DNA of 11,446 nt, taken from NCBI GenBank assembly GCA_023433985.1, contig JAEYTN010000632.1, positions 1 through 11,446 on the forward strand, read 5' to 3'. Below are positions 1-5,970 of this stretch, piece by piece. Made by a program: the position numbers and the translations under genes. The notes beneath the pieces are model-generated. The model was not told the DNA's origin. It did no database searches and was given only the letters and a program-made list of their open reading frames with translations. This DNA comes from Pseudomonadota bacterium. Lineage in GTDB: Bacteria > Pseudomonadota > Alphaproteobacteria > Rhizobiales > Devosiaceae. Positions within the stretch are counted from its first letter, which is position 1. Each line of letters starts with the position of its first letter.

Positions 1-105
1 AGCTGTCCCTGACCGGACCCGTGGGTTCGGAAACACGGCGCCCACCTACGTTGTAGGTTCCCGGGATCGAGTATCCCACGGCCAGGGCGGCACCTACTCT
101 TCCCC
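1..105 (+). ncRNA. ssrS: 6S RNA, 3' part (5' end outside window)
   Basis: 6S RNA binds the RNA polymerase holoenzyme by mimicking an open promoter and damps transcription in stationary phase. Visible structure: a closing stem pairing CCCTG at 7-11 with CAGGG at 83-87, a second stem CGTGGG (20-25) with CCCACG (75-80), and an apical hairpin ACCTAC-GTT-GTAGGT at 44-58. The sequence near 5-15 and the GGCGGCACCT near 86-95 resemble the matching places of the E. coli 6S RNA, which suggests that about 30 bases of the 5' terminal strand lie before the window. The 3' end is approximate. The location directly upstream of a 5-formyltetrahydrofolate cyclo-ligase gene is the classic 6S RNA context and supports the call. 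A further hairpin at 125-147 in the leader of the next gene has no T-tract, so it is not an obvious terminator. Confidence 0.75.
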
Positions 106-186
106 TTTACCAGCATTCCCACCACGCGGCGGCCTGTGCCGTCCGCGAAAGAAGTGCTTGGTTGCCCTTGGCGGCGCGGCCTATAG

Positions 187-717
187 ATGAACGGAGCTGA
201 AGAGGGACCAGTATTGGGCGACGCCGGAATCGAACAAGCCAAGGCAGCGATGCGGACCAGGGCGCATGCGATGCGCGACGCGATGTGGCCGGATCGCCGC
301 GCCGAAGCCTCGAAGGCTGCCGCCGCGCACTTTTTCGATGGCGTGTCGCTCAAGTCCGGCCAGATCGTCGCCGCCTATTGGCCGATCCGCGACGAGCTTG
401 ACGTCAAACCCGTGCTCACCAAGCTCATGGATGACGGCCAGCCGGTCTGTCTGCCCGTGGTGGTGGGCGATGGGCTGCCGCTCGAACTGCTGCTCTGGCA
501 GCGGGGCAGGGCGCTCTATCCCTCCGGCTTCGGTACGCTGGCGCCGGATGAACTGGCGCCCATCGTCGAGCCCGACGTGATCCTGATGCCGCTCCTCGGC
601 TACGACAAGCATGGCACCCGGCTGGGCTATGGCGGCGGCTATTACGATCGCACGCTGAGCCGCATCAGCAAGAAGCCCCATCTCGTCGGCTTTGACTTCG
701 CCCTCCAGGAGTTCTAA
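187..717 (+). CDS. 5-formyltetrahydrofolate cyclo-ligase, truncated by an in-frame stop
   Basis: This family (YgfA/MTHFS) uses ATP to convert 5-formyltetrahydrofolate to 5,10-methenyltetrahydrofolate in one-carbon metabolism in the cytoplasm. The frame gives 176 residues. It shows the family's ATP/substrate signature GTRLGYGGGYYDR near residues 138-150, the preceding DVILMPLLGYDKHG stretch, and the central AAYWPIRDELD segment near 58-68. The frame stops at TAA 715-717 right after GFDFALQEF. Relatives continue there with a QEVD-IP-x-x-HD type tail, and that tail is still readable after the stop (see 718-801). The full gene would have been 203 residues plus the stop position, the usual family length. 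The missing part is the C-terminal segment of the fold, so activity is doubtful. The 6S RNA lies just upstream. The ATG at 187 is the first plausible start and has only a weak ribosome-binding site. Confidence 0.85.
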   Translation: MNGAEEGPVLGDAGIEQAKAAMRTRAHAMRDAMWPDRRAEASKAAAAHFFDGVSLKSGQIVAAYWPIRDELDVKPVLTKLMDDGQPVCLPVVVGDGLPLELLLWQRGRALYPSGFGTLAPDELAPIVEPDVILMPLLGYDKHGTRLGYGGGYYDRTLSRISKKPHLVGFDFALQEF

Positions 718-801
718 CACATTCCCCGCGACAGCCACGATATCCCGCTCGATGCGATTGTGACCGAAAACGGCGTCACCCGGTTCGGGACGGCCCCATG
801 A
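718..801 (+). pseudogene. C-terminal remnant of the folate cyclo-ligase frame after the premature TAA
   Basis: In the same frame as the upstream gene, the 27 codons after TAA 715-717 read HIPRDSHDIPLDAIVTENG and onward to a natural TGA at 799-801. This matches the expected cyclo-ligase C-terminus, with its IP-x-x-x-HD and (V/I)VTE pattern. The final TGA overlaps the ATG of the next gene (ATGA at 798-801), a typical operon junction. Both facts indicate that the intact ancestral gene ran from 187 to 801. The disruption is a stop codon and not a frameshift, because the frame is unchanged on both sides. Confidence 0.75.
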
Positions 802-1613
802 GATTTCTGTTCCTGGGCGATGTGGTGGGCCGGTCCGGCCGTGATGCCGTCAGAGAGCGGCTGCCGGGCATCATCGAAAAGCATGGCTTCGATTTCGTCG
901 TCATCAATGGCGATAATGCCAGCCATGGCCGCGGCCTCACCGAGGGCCATTTCAACGACCTGCGCGCGGCTGGCGCCGATGTGGTGACGCTGGGCGATCA
1001 CGCCTTCGACCAGCGCGACACGCTCTCCTATATCGCGCGCGAGCCGACGCTGATCCGGCCGATCAATATGACCGAGGGCACGCCGGGCCGCGGCGCCAAC
1101 CTCATCGAGAGCCGCAATGGTCATCGCGTGCTGGTCATCAATGCGCTGGGCCGGGTGTTCATGGATCCGATCGACGACCCGTTCCGGGCGGTGGAAGCCG
1201 CCATCGCGGCCTGTCCGCTCGGCGAGCAGGCCGATGCGGTGATCGTCGATTTCCACACCGAGGCCACGTCCGAAATCCAGGGCATGGGCTTCTTCCTCGA
1301 TGGGCGGGCGACGCTCGTGGTGGGCACGCATACGCACATCCCCACTTCGGACCACCGCATCCTCAAGGGGGGCACGGCGCTGATGGCCGATGCGGGCATG
1401 TGCGGCGACTACGACTCGGTGATCGGCGTCGATGTCGACGAGCCGCTCAACCGGTTCCTTACCGGCATCTCGTCGGGCCGCTTCACCCCGGCCGAAGGGG
1501 AAGCGACCCTGAGCGGCATCGCCATCGAGACCGATCCGAAGACCGGCCTCGTCACCTACCTGTCGCCCCTGAGGGTGGGTGGGTCGCTGGCGCAGGTCGA
1601 GCCGGAATTCTGA
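798..1613 (+). CDS. YmdB-like metallophosphoesterase (TIGR00282 family)
   Basis: This is a calcineurin-like phosphoesterase of the YmdB group; characterised members hydrolyse 2',3'-cyclic nucleotides or cyclic-di-nucleotides and bind two metals. The protein is 271 residues, normal for the family. It has FLGDVVGRSGR at 5-15 (metal ligand Asp8), NGDNASHGRGLT at 37-48, TLGDHAFDQRD at 64-74, VDFHTEATSE at 150-159 (His153) and VGTHTHIPTSD at 175-185 (His178, His180), followed by the MADAGMCGDYDSVIGV segment. The two central ligand motifs differ from the family form: the usual GEN and GNH read GDN (Asp39) and GDH (Asp67). Acidic side chains can still bind metal, so activity is possible but may be altered. 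The ATG overlaps the final codon of the ancestral cyclo-ligase frame, so the gene was probably coupled to it; with the premature stop, translation of the upstream gene now ends about 80 bases earlier. Confidence 0.88.
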   Translation: MRFLFLGDVVGRSGRDAVRERLPGIIEKHGFDFVVINGDNASHGRGLTEGHFNDLRAAGADVVTLGDHAFDQRDTLSYIAREPTLIRPINMTEGTPGRGANLIESRNGHRVLVINALGRVFMDPIDDPFRAVEAAIAACPLGEQADAVIVDFHTEATSEIQGMGFFLDGRATLVVGTHTHIPTSDHRILKGGTALMADAGMCGDYDSVIGVDVDEPLNRFLTGISSGRFTPAEGEATLSGIAIETDPKTGLVTYLSPLRVGGSLAQVEPEF

Positions 1614-1628
1614 GGCGTTCGCGCCACC

Positions 1629-1657
1629 TTCACAATTCTGGCTCCCGCCCGTATAAG
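1629..1657 (+). promoter_or_regulatory. candidate housekeeping promoter for yebC
   Basis: TTCACA at 1629-1634 and TATAAG at 1652-1657 are separated by 17 bases; each matches five of six consensus positions for sigma-70 type boxes. They lie in the 83-base gap between the phosphoesterase stop and yebC. Transcription would start near 1664, giving a leader of about 30 bases that includes the GAGGGG ribosome-binding site at 1685-1690. Confidence 0.5.
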
Positions 1658-1696
1658 GCGCGCCATACTCCGTTTTCAGTCGAATGAGGGGATCGA

Positions 1697-2446
1697 ATGG
1701 CCGGCCATTCGCATGCCAAGAACATCATGCACCGCAAGGGCAAGTCCGATGCGGCGCGCTCCAAGGTGTTTTCGAAACTCGCCCGTGAAATCACCGTTGC
1801 CGCAAAGCTCGGCATGCCCGATCCGGCGTTCAATGCCCGCCTGCGCCTTGCCGTGCAGAACGCCCGTGCGCAGTCCATGCCGCGCGACAACATCGAGCGC
1901 GCCATCAAGAAGGCCGCCGGCAGCGATGGCGAGAACTACGACGAGATCCGCTACGAAGGCTACGGTCCGGGCGGCGTCGCCATCATCGTCGAGGCGCTGA
2001 CCGACAACCGCAACCGCACCGCCGCCAACGTGCGCTCGACCTTCTCGAAGAACGGCGGCGCACTGGGGGAAACCAACTCCGTCGGCTTCATGTTCGACCG
2101 CGTCGGCGAAATCTTCTATCCGGCCAGCGCCGGCGATGAGGACAAGGTGATGGAAGCCGCGATCGAGGCGGGCGCCGACGATGTCGAGAGCGACGAGGAA
2201 GGCCACTGGATCTACACCTCGTTCGAGACGCTGAACGACGTGTCGGCGGCGCTCGAAAAGGTGTTGGGCGAGGCCGAGAGCGCCAAGTTCGTGTTCAAGC
2301 CGCAGAACGAAGTGCCGGTCGACGCCGAAAAGGGTGCGACGCTGCTCAAGCTGATCAGCATTCTCGAGGAAGACGACGACGTGCAGAACGTCTACGCCAA
2401 TTTCGACATCTCCGACGAGGACATGGCCAAGATCGACGCCGCCTGA
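1697..2446 (+). CDS. yebC: YebC/PmpR family regulatory protein
   Basis: YebC/PmpR proteins are about 240-250 residues long; members have been described as DNA-binding regulators and, more recently, as ribosome-associated factors that help translate proline-rich stretches. This 249-residue protein starts with the hallmark [20 protein letters not shown] and continues with [18 protein letters not shown], then [23 protein letters not shown], the [10 protein letters not shown] segment and the [15 protein letters not shown] segment. All are typical family blocks. The start is fixed by the conserved N-terminus and a GAGGGG Shine-Dalgarno sequence seven bases upstream. In many alphaproteobacteria yebC lies directly before ruvC; here two GGDEF genes on the opposite strand separate them. 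The stop at 2444-2446 abuts the stop of the convergent GGDEF gene with no spacer. Confidence 0.97.
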   Translation: MAGHSHAKNIMHRKGKSDAARSKVFSKLAREITVAAKLGMPDPAFNARLRLAVQNARAQSMPRDNIERAIKKAAGSDGENYDEIRYEGYGPGGVAIIVEALTDNRNRTAANVRSTFSKNGGALGETNSVGFMFDRVGEIFYPASAGDEDKVMEAAIEAGADDVESDEEGHWIYTSFETLNDVSAALEKVLGEAESAKFVFKPQNEVPVDAEKGATLLKLISILEEDDDVQNVYANFDISDEDMAKIDAA

Positions 2447-3265
2447 TCAGGCGACGGCCGCGGGCACCGAGCCATAGTGCACGATGGGCGAAACCGCGAC
2501 GCGGTTTCGCCCATTTTGCTTGGCGGCATAGAGCTGCTGGTCGGCCACCCGCAGCAGGTCGGACAACGGCAAGGCCTGCTCGAACACCGCGCCGCCGATC
2601 GAAACTGTCAACCGATGCGGGCTGCCATGGGGCGCAAACGCGGTGACGCTGACAGCGTGGCGGATGCGCTCGCCGATGGCCTCGGCAGTGAACCGGTCCG
2701 CGCCGGGCAAAAACACCGCGAACTCCTCGCCACCAATCCGCCCCAGCAGGTCGGACTGGCGAAGCACGCTGCGCATGGCACGGGTCAGCAGGCGCAGCGC
2801 CTCGTCGCCCTGGTCGTGGCCAAAGCTGTCGTTGATGGCCTTGAAGTTGTCGGCGTCGAGGATCATCAGTGCGCCGCGAGTGCCGCCTTCCGGCTCGCCG
2901 GCGGTCAGCCGGCGCTCCACCAGGGCCGTGAACGCGGCGCGGTTGAGGATGCCGGTCAACTGGTCGGTCGAGGCGAACACCGCCAGCCGGTCATGCGCGA
3001 GGGCCAGTTCCCGCAGCTTGCTCATGAAGAAGAAGATCAGCGGCGCCGCGAGGGAAGTCGGCAGCAGCAAGTCGACGAGGATCGCGCGCAGCAGCCGGTC
3101 CGGGGTCATGGAGGCGAAGTTGAAGCTGTCGACGAACAGCGCGGCCACCACGCAGAGCAGGGTGACGACCACCGTGACCAGGTAAATCCGGCCCTTGCCG
3201 AGCGGCGAAAGGTCCAACGAACTCGCCTCGCGAAGTAATCGACCTTCGCGAGGGTAGGGGCGCAC
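2447..3265 (-). CDS. membrane GGDEF-domain diguanylate cyclase (first of a tandem pair)
   Basis: This predicted enzyme condenses two GTP into cyclic-di-GMP. The 272-residue protein has two hydrophobic helices (about 28-45 and 60-80) with a short loop between them, so its sensing part is essentially only the membrane anchor. A GGDEF domain follows from about residue 97. It keeps TDQLTGILNR (100-109), the metal-binding LDADNFK (136-142), FGHDQGDE, and the active-site GGEEF (178-182). RQSD at 169-172, five residues before GGEEF, fits the RxxD inhibitory site, so product feedback is likely. The GTG start at 3265 is supported by AGAGGGG nine bases upstream; a TTG at codon 17 is an alternative. A strong hairpin sits just inside the coding region. 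The gene lies 40 bases downstream of the second GGDEF gene, likely in one operon, and is a paralogue of it. Confidence 0.92.
   Translation of the reverse strand: MRPYPREGRLLREASSLDLSPLGKGRIYLVTVVVTLLCVVAALFVDSFNFASMTPDRLLRAILVDLLLPTSLAAPLIFFFMSKLRELALAHDRLAVFASTDQLTGILNRAAFTALVERRLTAGEPEGGTRGALMILDADNFKAINDSFGHDQGDEALRLLTRAMRSVLRQSDLLGRIGGEEFAVFLPGADRFTAEAIGERIRHAVSVTAFAPHGSPHRLTVSIGGAVFEQALPLSDLLRVADQQLYAAKQNGRNRVAVSPIVHYGSVPAAVA
2484..2518 (+). terminator. intrinsic terminator for yebC, inside the convergent GGDEF gene
   Basis: A perfect 14-base inverted repeat, ATGGGCGAAACCGC (2484-2497) and GCGGTTTCGCCCAT (2501-2514), surrounds a three-base GAC loop and is followed on the plus strand by TTTT (2514-2517). 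It begins 37 bases after the yebC stop. The strong GC-rich stem, tight loop and short T-tract fit an intrinsic terminator reading on the plus strand. The same bases encode the C-terminal NGRNRVAVSP of the opposite-strand protein. The T-tract is short, so efficiency is uncertain. Confidence 0.65.
3226..3253 (-). repeat. perfect 10-base inverted repeat at the 5' end of the GGDEF gene
   Basis: CCTCGCGAAG (3226-3235) and CTTCGCGAGG (3244-3253) are exact reverse complements with an 8-base loop. The element covers codons 5-13 of the gene starting at 3265. In the mRNA it would form a strong GC-rich hairpin near the start codon; as DNA it also places two TCGCGA palindromes 18 bases apart. A role in translation or protein binding is possible but is only inferred. 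Confidence 0.6.
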
Positions 3266-3305
3266 GCTTGCGATCCCCTCTAGCTAATCGTTTGGAATTT
3301 AATCA

Positions 3306-4070
3306 CTAGGCCGTGGCCGCGTTCGGCAACTCGCCGGCATCTTCCATGAGCACGCGGTTGCGGCCCCCGCGCTTCGCCTCGTAGAGGCGCCTGTCGGCGA
3401 CGCGGAACAGGTCCGCAAAGCCGGTCGCCCCGTCGAGGGTGGCGCCCCCGATCGAGACCGACAGCCGTTGCGCGCCGCCGTCCGAACGCACGAACAGGCT
3501 GTTGATGGCCTTGCGGATGCGCTCGCCGACATTCCGCGCCACGATATCGTTGGCGCCGCGCATGAACACGCCGAACTCCTCGCCGCCCAGCCGCCCGACC
3601 AGGTCGCCTTCGCGCACATTGGCGCGGATCGCCTGGGCGATCAGTTGCAGCACCTCGTCGCCGCGATGGTGGCCGAAGCGGTCGTTGATGGTCTTGAAGT
3701 AGTCGGCATCGATCACGAGCAACGCGTGCCCGGGCGCGTCGAGATCGCCCAGCGCCTGGTCCACGCGGTTGGTGAAGGCGCGGCGGTTGAGGCAATCAGT
3801 GAGCCAGTCCGTCGCGGCGAGCGCCTCGAGCTTGCGGTTCGCTTCGGCAAGCTGCACCGAGCGCAGCTGCATGTAGAACATCACCGGTCCGCCCAGAATG
3901 ACCGGCAGAGCCAGCGAAGCGACGGCACCGGCGAAGTTGAGCCCCTGGCTCAGCACCAGCATGATGGCCTGCGCAACGCCGAGGGAAGCGAGCGACGAAA
4001 CCCCGATGACGATGGCGGTCCGCTTCCAGACCGTCACCCAGCCGCTGCGCGGCAACTTCCTGTCGATCAT
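3306..4070 (-). CDS. membrane GGDEF-domain diguanylate cyclase (second of a tandem pair)
   Basis: This 254-residue predicted diguanylate cyclase has the same architecture as its neighbour: two hydrophobic helices (about 17-38 and 47-68), a short linker helix, then a GGDEF domain from about residue 85. It retains TDWLTDCLNRR (87-97), the metal-binding VIDADYFKTIND (119-130), FGHHRGDE, REGD (153-156) as the likely inhibitory RxxD site, and GGEEF (162-166), so catalysis and feedback inhibition are both expected. The ATG at 4070 has AGGGGA about eight bases upstream. It is the promoter-proximal gene of a minus-strand pair and is divergent from ruvC. The shared layout and linker suggest local duplication. 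No recognisable periplasmic or cytoplasmic sensor domain is present, so the signal is unknown. Confidence 0.92.
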   Translation of the reverse strand: MIDRKLPRSGWVTVWKRTAIVIGVSSLASLGVAQAIMLVLSQGLNFAGAVASLALPVILGGPVMFYMQLRSVQLAEANRKLEALAATDWLTDCLNRRAFTNRVDQALGDLDAPGHALLVIDADYFKTINDRFGHHRGDEVLQLIAQAIRANVREGDLVGRLGGEEFGVFMRGANDIVARNVGERIRKAINSLFVRSDGGAQRLSVSIGGATLDGATGFADLFRVADRRLYEAKRGGRNRVLMEDAGELPNAATA

Positions 4071-4134
4071 CCCACGCGTCCCCTGAGATGGGGCGATCAG
4101 TATCGGCCAATGCTTGCATACCGATTAACTACCA

Positions 4135-4150
4135 GTTCCATATATGGGAC
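4135..4150. promoter_or_regulatory. palindrome in the GGDEF-ruvC divergent intergenic region
   Basis: The 158 bases between the two divergent genes (4071-4228) are clearly more AT-rich than their surroundings and must hold promoters in both directions. The core CCATATATGG (4138-4147) is a perfect palindrome and extends to 16 bases with one mismatched pair. It sits about 65 bases before the GGDEF start and 78 before ruvC, a reasonable place for an operator. I could not identify convincing paired -35 and -10 boxes on either strand. Confidence 0.3.
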
Positions 4151-4228
4151 AGTTTGCATCTTTGGTCGTGTTTCCGTTTCGTTCACAAGGCGCTTGGTAG
4201 CGTGCCGGTCCTCGCGTAAAGCTCGGAC

Positions 4229-4732
4229 ATGGCAGCAATGGTACGAATCATCGGCATCGACCCCGGCCTCAGGCGCTGCGGCTGGGGCGTCATCGAGAGC
4301 GAGGGGCACCGGCTGGCCTATGTCGCCTGCGGCACGCTCACGCCCCCGGTCGACCTGCCCCTCGCCGAGCGGCTGGTGCTGATCCATTCGGGCCTCAACG
4401 AGCTCATCGACCGCTTCCGGCCCGACGAGGCGGCGGTCGAGGAAACCTTCGTCTCCGCCGGCGCCCGCTCCGCCCTGCAACTGGGCCAGGCGCGCGGCGT
4501 GGCGCTGATGACCCCGGCGCTCAAGGGGCTCGCGGTCGGCGAGTATGCGGCCAACCTCATCAAGAAGTCGGTGGTCGGTTCCGGCCACGCCGAAAAGACG
4601 CAGATCCAGATGATGGTGAAGGTCCTGCTGCCCGCTGCCGATTTCAAGGGCGCCGACGCGGCCGATGCGCTCGCCATCGCCATCTGCCACGCGCATCACC
4701 GTACCATCCGCCAGATCCGGGCCATCGCATGA
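4229..4732 (+). CDS. ruvC: crossover junction endodeoxyribonuclease RuvC
   Basis: RuvC is the dimeric nuclease that cuts Holliday junctions symmetrically, working on junctions held by RuvAB. The 167-residue protein (the E. coli one has 173) has the RNase H-like fold signature: [15 protein letters not shown] with catalytic Asp11, [23 protein letters not shown] with Glu71, the HAEKTQIQ loop, and [15 protein letters not shown] with Asp143 and Asp146. All four acidic catalytic residues are present. The ATG at 4229 is used here, but the ATG at 4238 would give the N-terminus [10 protein letters not shown], closer to the family; neither has a strong Shine-Dalgarno sequence. The stop overlaps the ruvA start by ATGA. 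The gene begins the operon ruvC-ruvA-antitoxin-toxin-ruvB-ybgC. Confidence 0.97.
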   Translation: MAAMVRIIGIDPGLRRCGWGVIESEGHRLAYVACGTLTPPVDLPLAERLVLIHSGLNELIDRFRPDEAAVEETFVSAGARSALQLGQARGVALMTPALKGLAVGEYAANLIKKSVVGSGHAEKTQIQMMVKVLLPAADFKGADAADALAIAICHAHHRTIRQIRAIA

Positions 4733-5346
4733 TCGGCAAGCTGAAGGGCCTCGTCGACGGTTTCGGCGACGATTTCGTCCATATCGACGTCAACGGCGTC
4801 GTCTACGAGGTGTTCTGCTCGGGCAAGACGCTGAGCGCCCTCCCGCAGGTCGGCCACGCTGCGATCGTCCACGTCGAGACGATCGTGCGCGAGGACATGA
4901 TCCGCCTCTACGGCTTCTTCACCGAGGCCGAGAAGGCCTGGTTCAACGTGCTGATGACGGTGCAGGGCGTGGGCAGCCGCGTCGCCTTGTCGATCCTTTC
5001 CACCCTCAGCCCGTCGGAGTTGTCGAGTGCCATCGCGCTCCAGGACAAGGCGATGATCGGCCGCGCCAACGGGGTCGGTCCGAAGCTGGCCGTTCGCCTC
5101 GTCACCGAACTAAAGGGCAAGGCCCCTGTCGGCGGTACCGTCGATGCCGGCACCCTGGGCCTCCAAGCCGCATTGGGCGAGGGCGTCGCCTCGGGCAACG
5201 TTGCCGACGCCGTCTCGGCGCTCACCAACCTCGGCTACTCCAGCGCCCAGGCCTCCGCCGCCGTCGCCCGTGTCATCGGCAAGGAGGGCGAGGGCCTCGC
5301 GACCGATAAGCTGATCCGGCTGGGGCTCAGGGAGCTGAGCAGCTAG
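4729..5346 (+). CDS. ruvA: Holliday junction branch migration protein RuvA
   Basis: RuvA tetramers bind the four-way junction and load the RuvB motors. The 205-residue protein starts with the typical [20 protein letters not shown] and has the N-terminal OB-like domain (about 1-63), including [10 protein letters not shown]. Two helix-hairpin-helix motifs follow: [15 protein letters not shown] and [20 protein letters not shown] low-complexity linker (about 130-150) leads to the C-terminal RuvB-binding helical domain, with [17 protein letters not shown] and a [10 protein letters not shown] end. It overlaps ruvC by ATGA, so translation is coupled. In most relatives ruvB follows immediately; here 620 bases carrying a toxin-antitoxin pair intervene. 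Confidence 0.97.
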   Translation: MIGKLKGLVDGFGDDFVHIDVNGVVYEVFCSGKTLSALPQVGHAAIVHVETIVREDMIRLYGFFTEAEKAWFNVLMTVQGVGSRVALSILSTLSPSELSSAIALQDKAMIGRANGVGPKLAVRLVTELKGKAPVGGTVDAGTLGLQAALGEGVASGNVADAVSALTNLGYSSAQASAAVARVIGKEGEGLATDKLIRLGLRELSS

Positions 5347-5393
5347 CCTTGTTTTCTGTTCCTTACTGTTTTTTGAGGGTAAGGAGGGAGCCG

Positions 5394-5657
5394 ATGTCGA
5401 CGACCACGATGACCAGCAAGGGGCAGATGACGTTGCCCAAGGACGTTCGCGATGATCTTGGCCTCAAGCCAGGAGACAAGCTCGACATTGTAAAGCGCGG
5501 CGGCAACTATGTACTGCTGCCTCGCAACTTCCCGGTTGCGGCGCTGGCAGGTATCCTTGGAAAGTCCCCATCGGGCCCGATGACCCTGGATGAGGAAGAT
5601 GCCGCATTGGGCCGCGCGCTGGCCGACGACGACGAGCGTATCCGTGCTGGGCGTTGA
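5394..5657 (+). CDS. AbrB/MazE-type antitoxin of a toxin-antitoxin pair
   Basis: This small protein (87 residues) has a SpoVT/AbrB swapped-hairpin DNA-binding domain at its N-terminus: TMTSKGQMTLPKDVRDDLGLKPGDKLDIV near residues 5-33, with the characteristic SKGQ-x-x-LPK-x-(V/I)R-x-x-LG-(L/I)-x-x-G-D pattern. The C-terminal tail with MTLDEEDAALGRALADDDER is the kind of disordered segment that wraps a partner toxin. The start at 5394 is set by a strong AAGGAGGGAG site at 5381-5390; a TTG further upstream is unlikely. The gene overlaps the PIN-domain gene by 14 bases. Such antitoxins normally repress their own promoter, so the AT-rich stretch at 5347-5390 may hold an operator, though I see no clear repeat. 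Codon choice (GTT, CTT, CCA, GGA) is less GC-biased than in ruvA or ruvB, consistent with acquisition. Confidence 0.85.
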   Translation: MSTTTMTSKGQMTLPKDVRDDLGLKPGDKLDIVKRGGNYVLLPRNFPVAALAGILGKSPSGPMTLDEEDAALGRALADDDERIRAGR

Positions 5658-5970
5658 TACGGACGTCCTCGTTCGGTTCTTTGCCGATGACGACGACGTG
5701 CAATCCGCCCAGGCCAAGCGGTTCTTCACGGGCAACCAACCAATCTACGTGAGCATGCTGGTGCTGGCCGAGACATTCAATGTGCTGACCACGGTTCGCA
5801 AGTTCCCCGCCAGCGCGGTTCCCGACAGCTTTCGGCTCCTGCTTCGGAGCCCGGGCTTCGAACTCGAAAATCCGTCGATGGTCGCGGCGGCCGTCGACAG
5901 CACCACGGCAACGTTCGATCATCGGGCGGCCCGTCTCGAGAGCATGCAGCGCGTTGAGAGTTTCCTGTGA
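5644..5970 (+). CDS. PIN-domain (VapC-like) toxin with an apparent internal deletion
   Basis: VapC-like PIN proteins are metal-dependent RNases, usually near 130 residues. The start is taken at GTG 5644, giving 108 residues beginning [17 protein letters not shown]; the upstream ATG at 5590 would add 18 residues unrelated to the fold. The first acidic motif (VDTDVLVRF, Asp5) and the second (VLAETFNVL, with Glu) are present, and so is the C-terminal [12 protein letters not shown] motif. Between NPSMVAAAV and TTATFD, members normally carry about 20-25 residues with a DFADA-like helix supplying another catalytic aspartate. Here the two motifs are joined directly by DS. The frame stays open, so this looks like an in-frame deletion that leaves an inactive protein. 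The stop overlaps the ruvB start by GTGA, so translating this gene may still serve ruvB expression. Confidence 0.78.
   Translation: MLGVDTDVLVRFFADDDDVQSAQAKRFFTGNQPIYVSMLVLAETFNVLTTVRKFPASAVPDSFRLLLRSPGFELENPSMVAAAVDSTTATFDHRAARLESMQRVESFL

Noticed and set aside
125..147. Hairpin after the 6S RNA as its terminator
   Set aside because: The stem has a bulge and is followed by AAAGAA and not by a T-tract; 6S RNA ends are usually made by processing.
715..717. Recoding of the TAA as a programmed read-through
   Set aside because: TAA is the least leaky stop, and neither a known stimulatory element nor a selenocysteine (TGA) context is present; a simple nonsense change is more likely.
181..738. 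Minus-strand open frame opposite the cyclo-ligase gene
   Set aside because: It only mirrors the real gene, has no recognisable family and lacks a ribosome-binding site; GC-rich DNA gives such antisense frames throughout the window.
3280..3795. Second minus-strand frame overlapping the GGDEF gene
   Set aside because: It is a shifted-frame shadow, rich in Arg and Pro, of the GGDEF domain at 3306-4070, which is intact without any frameshift.
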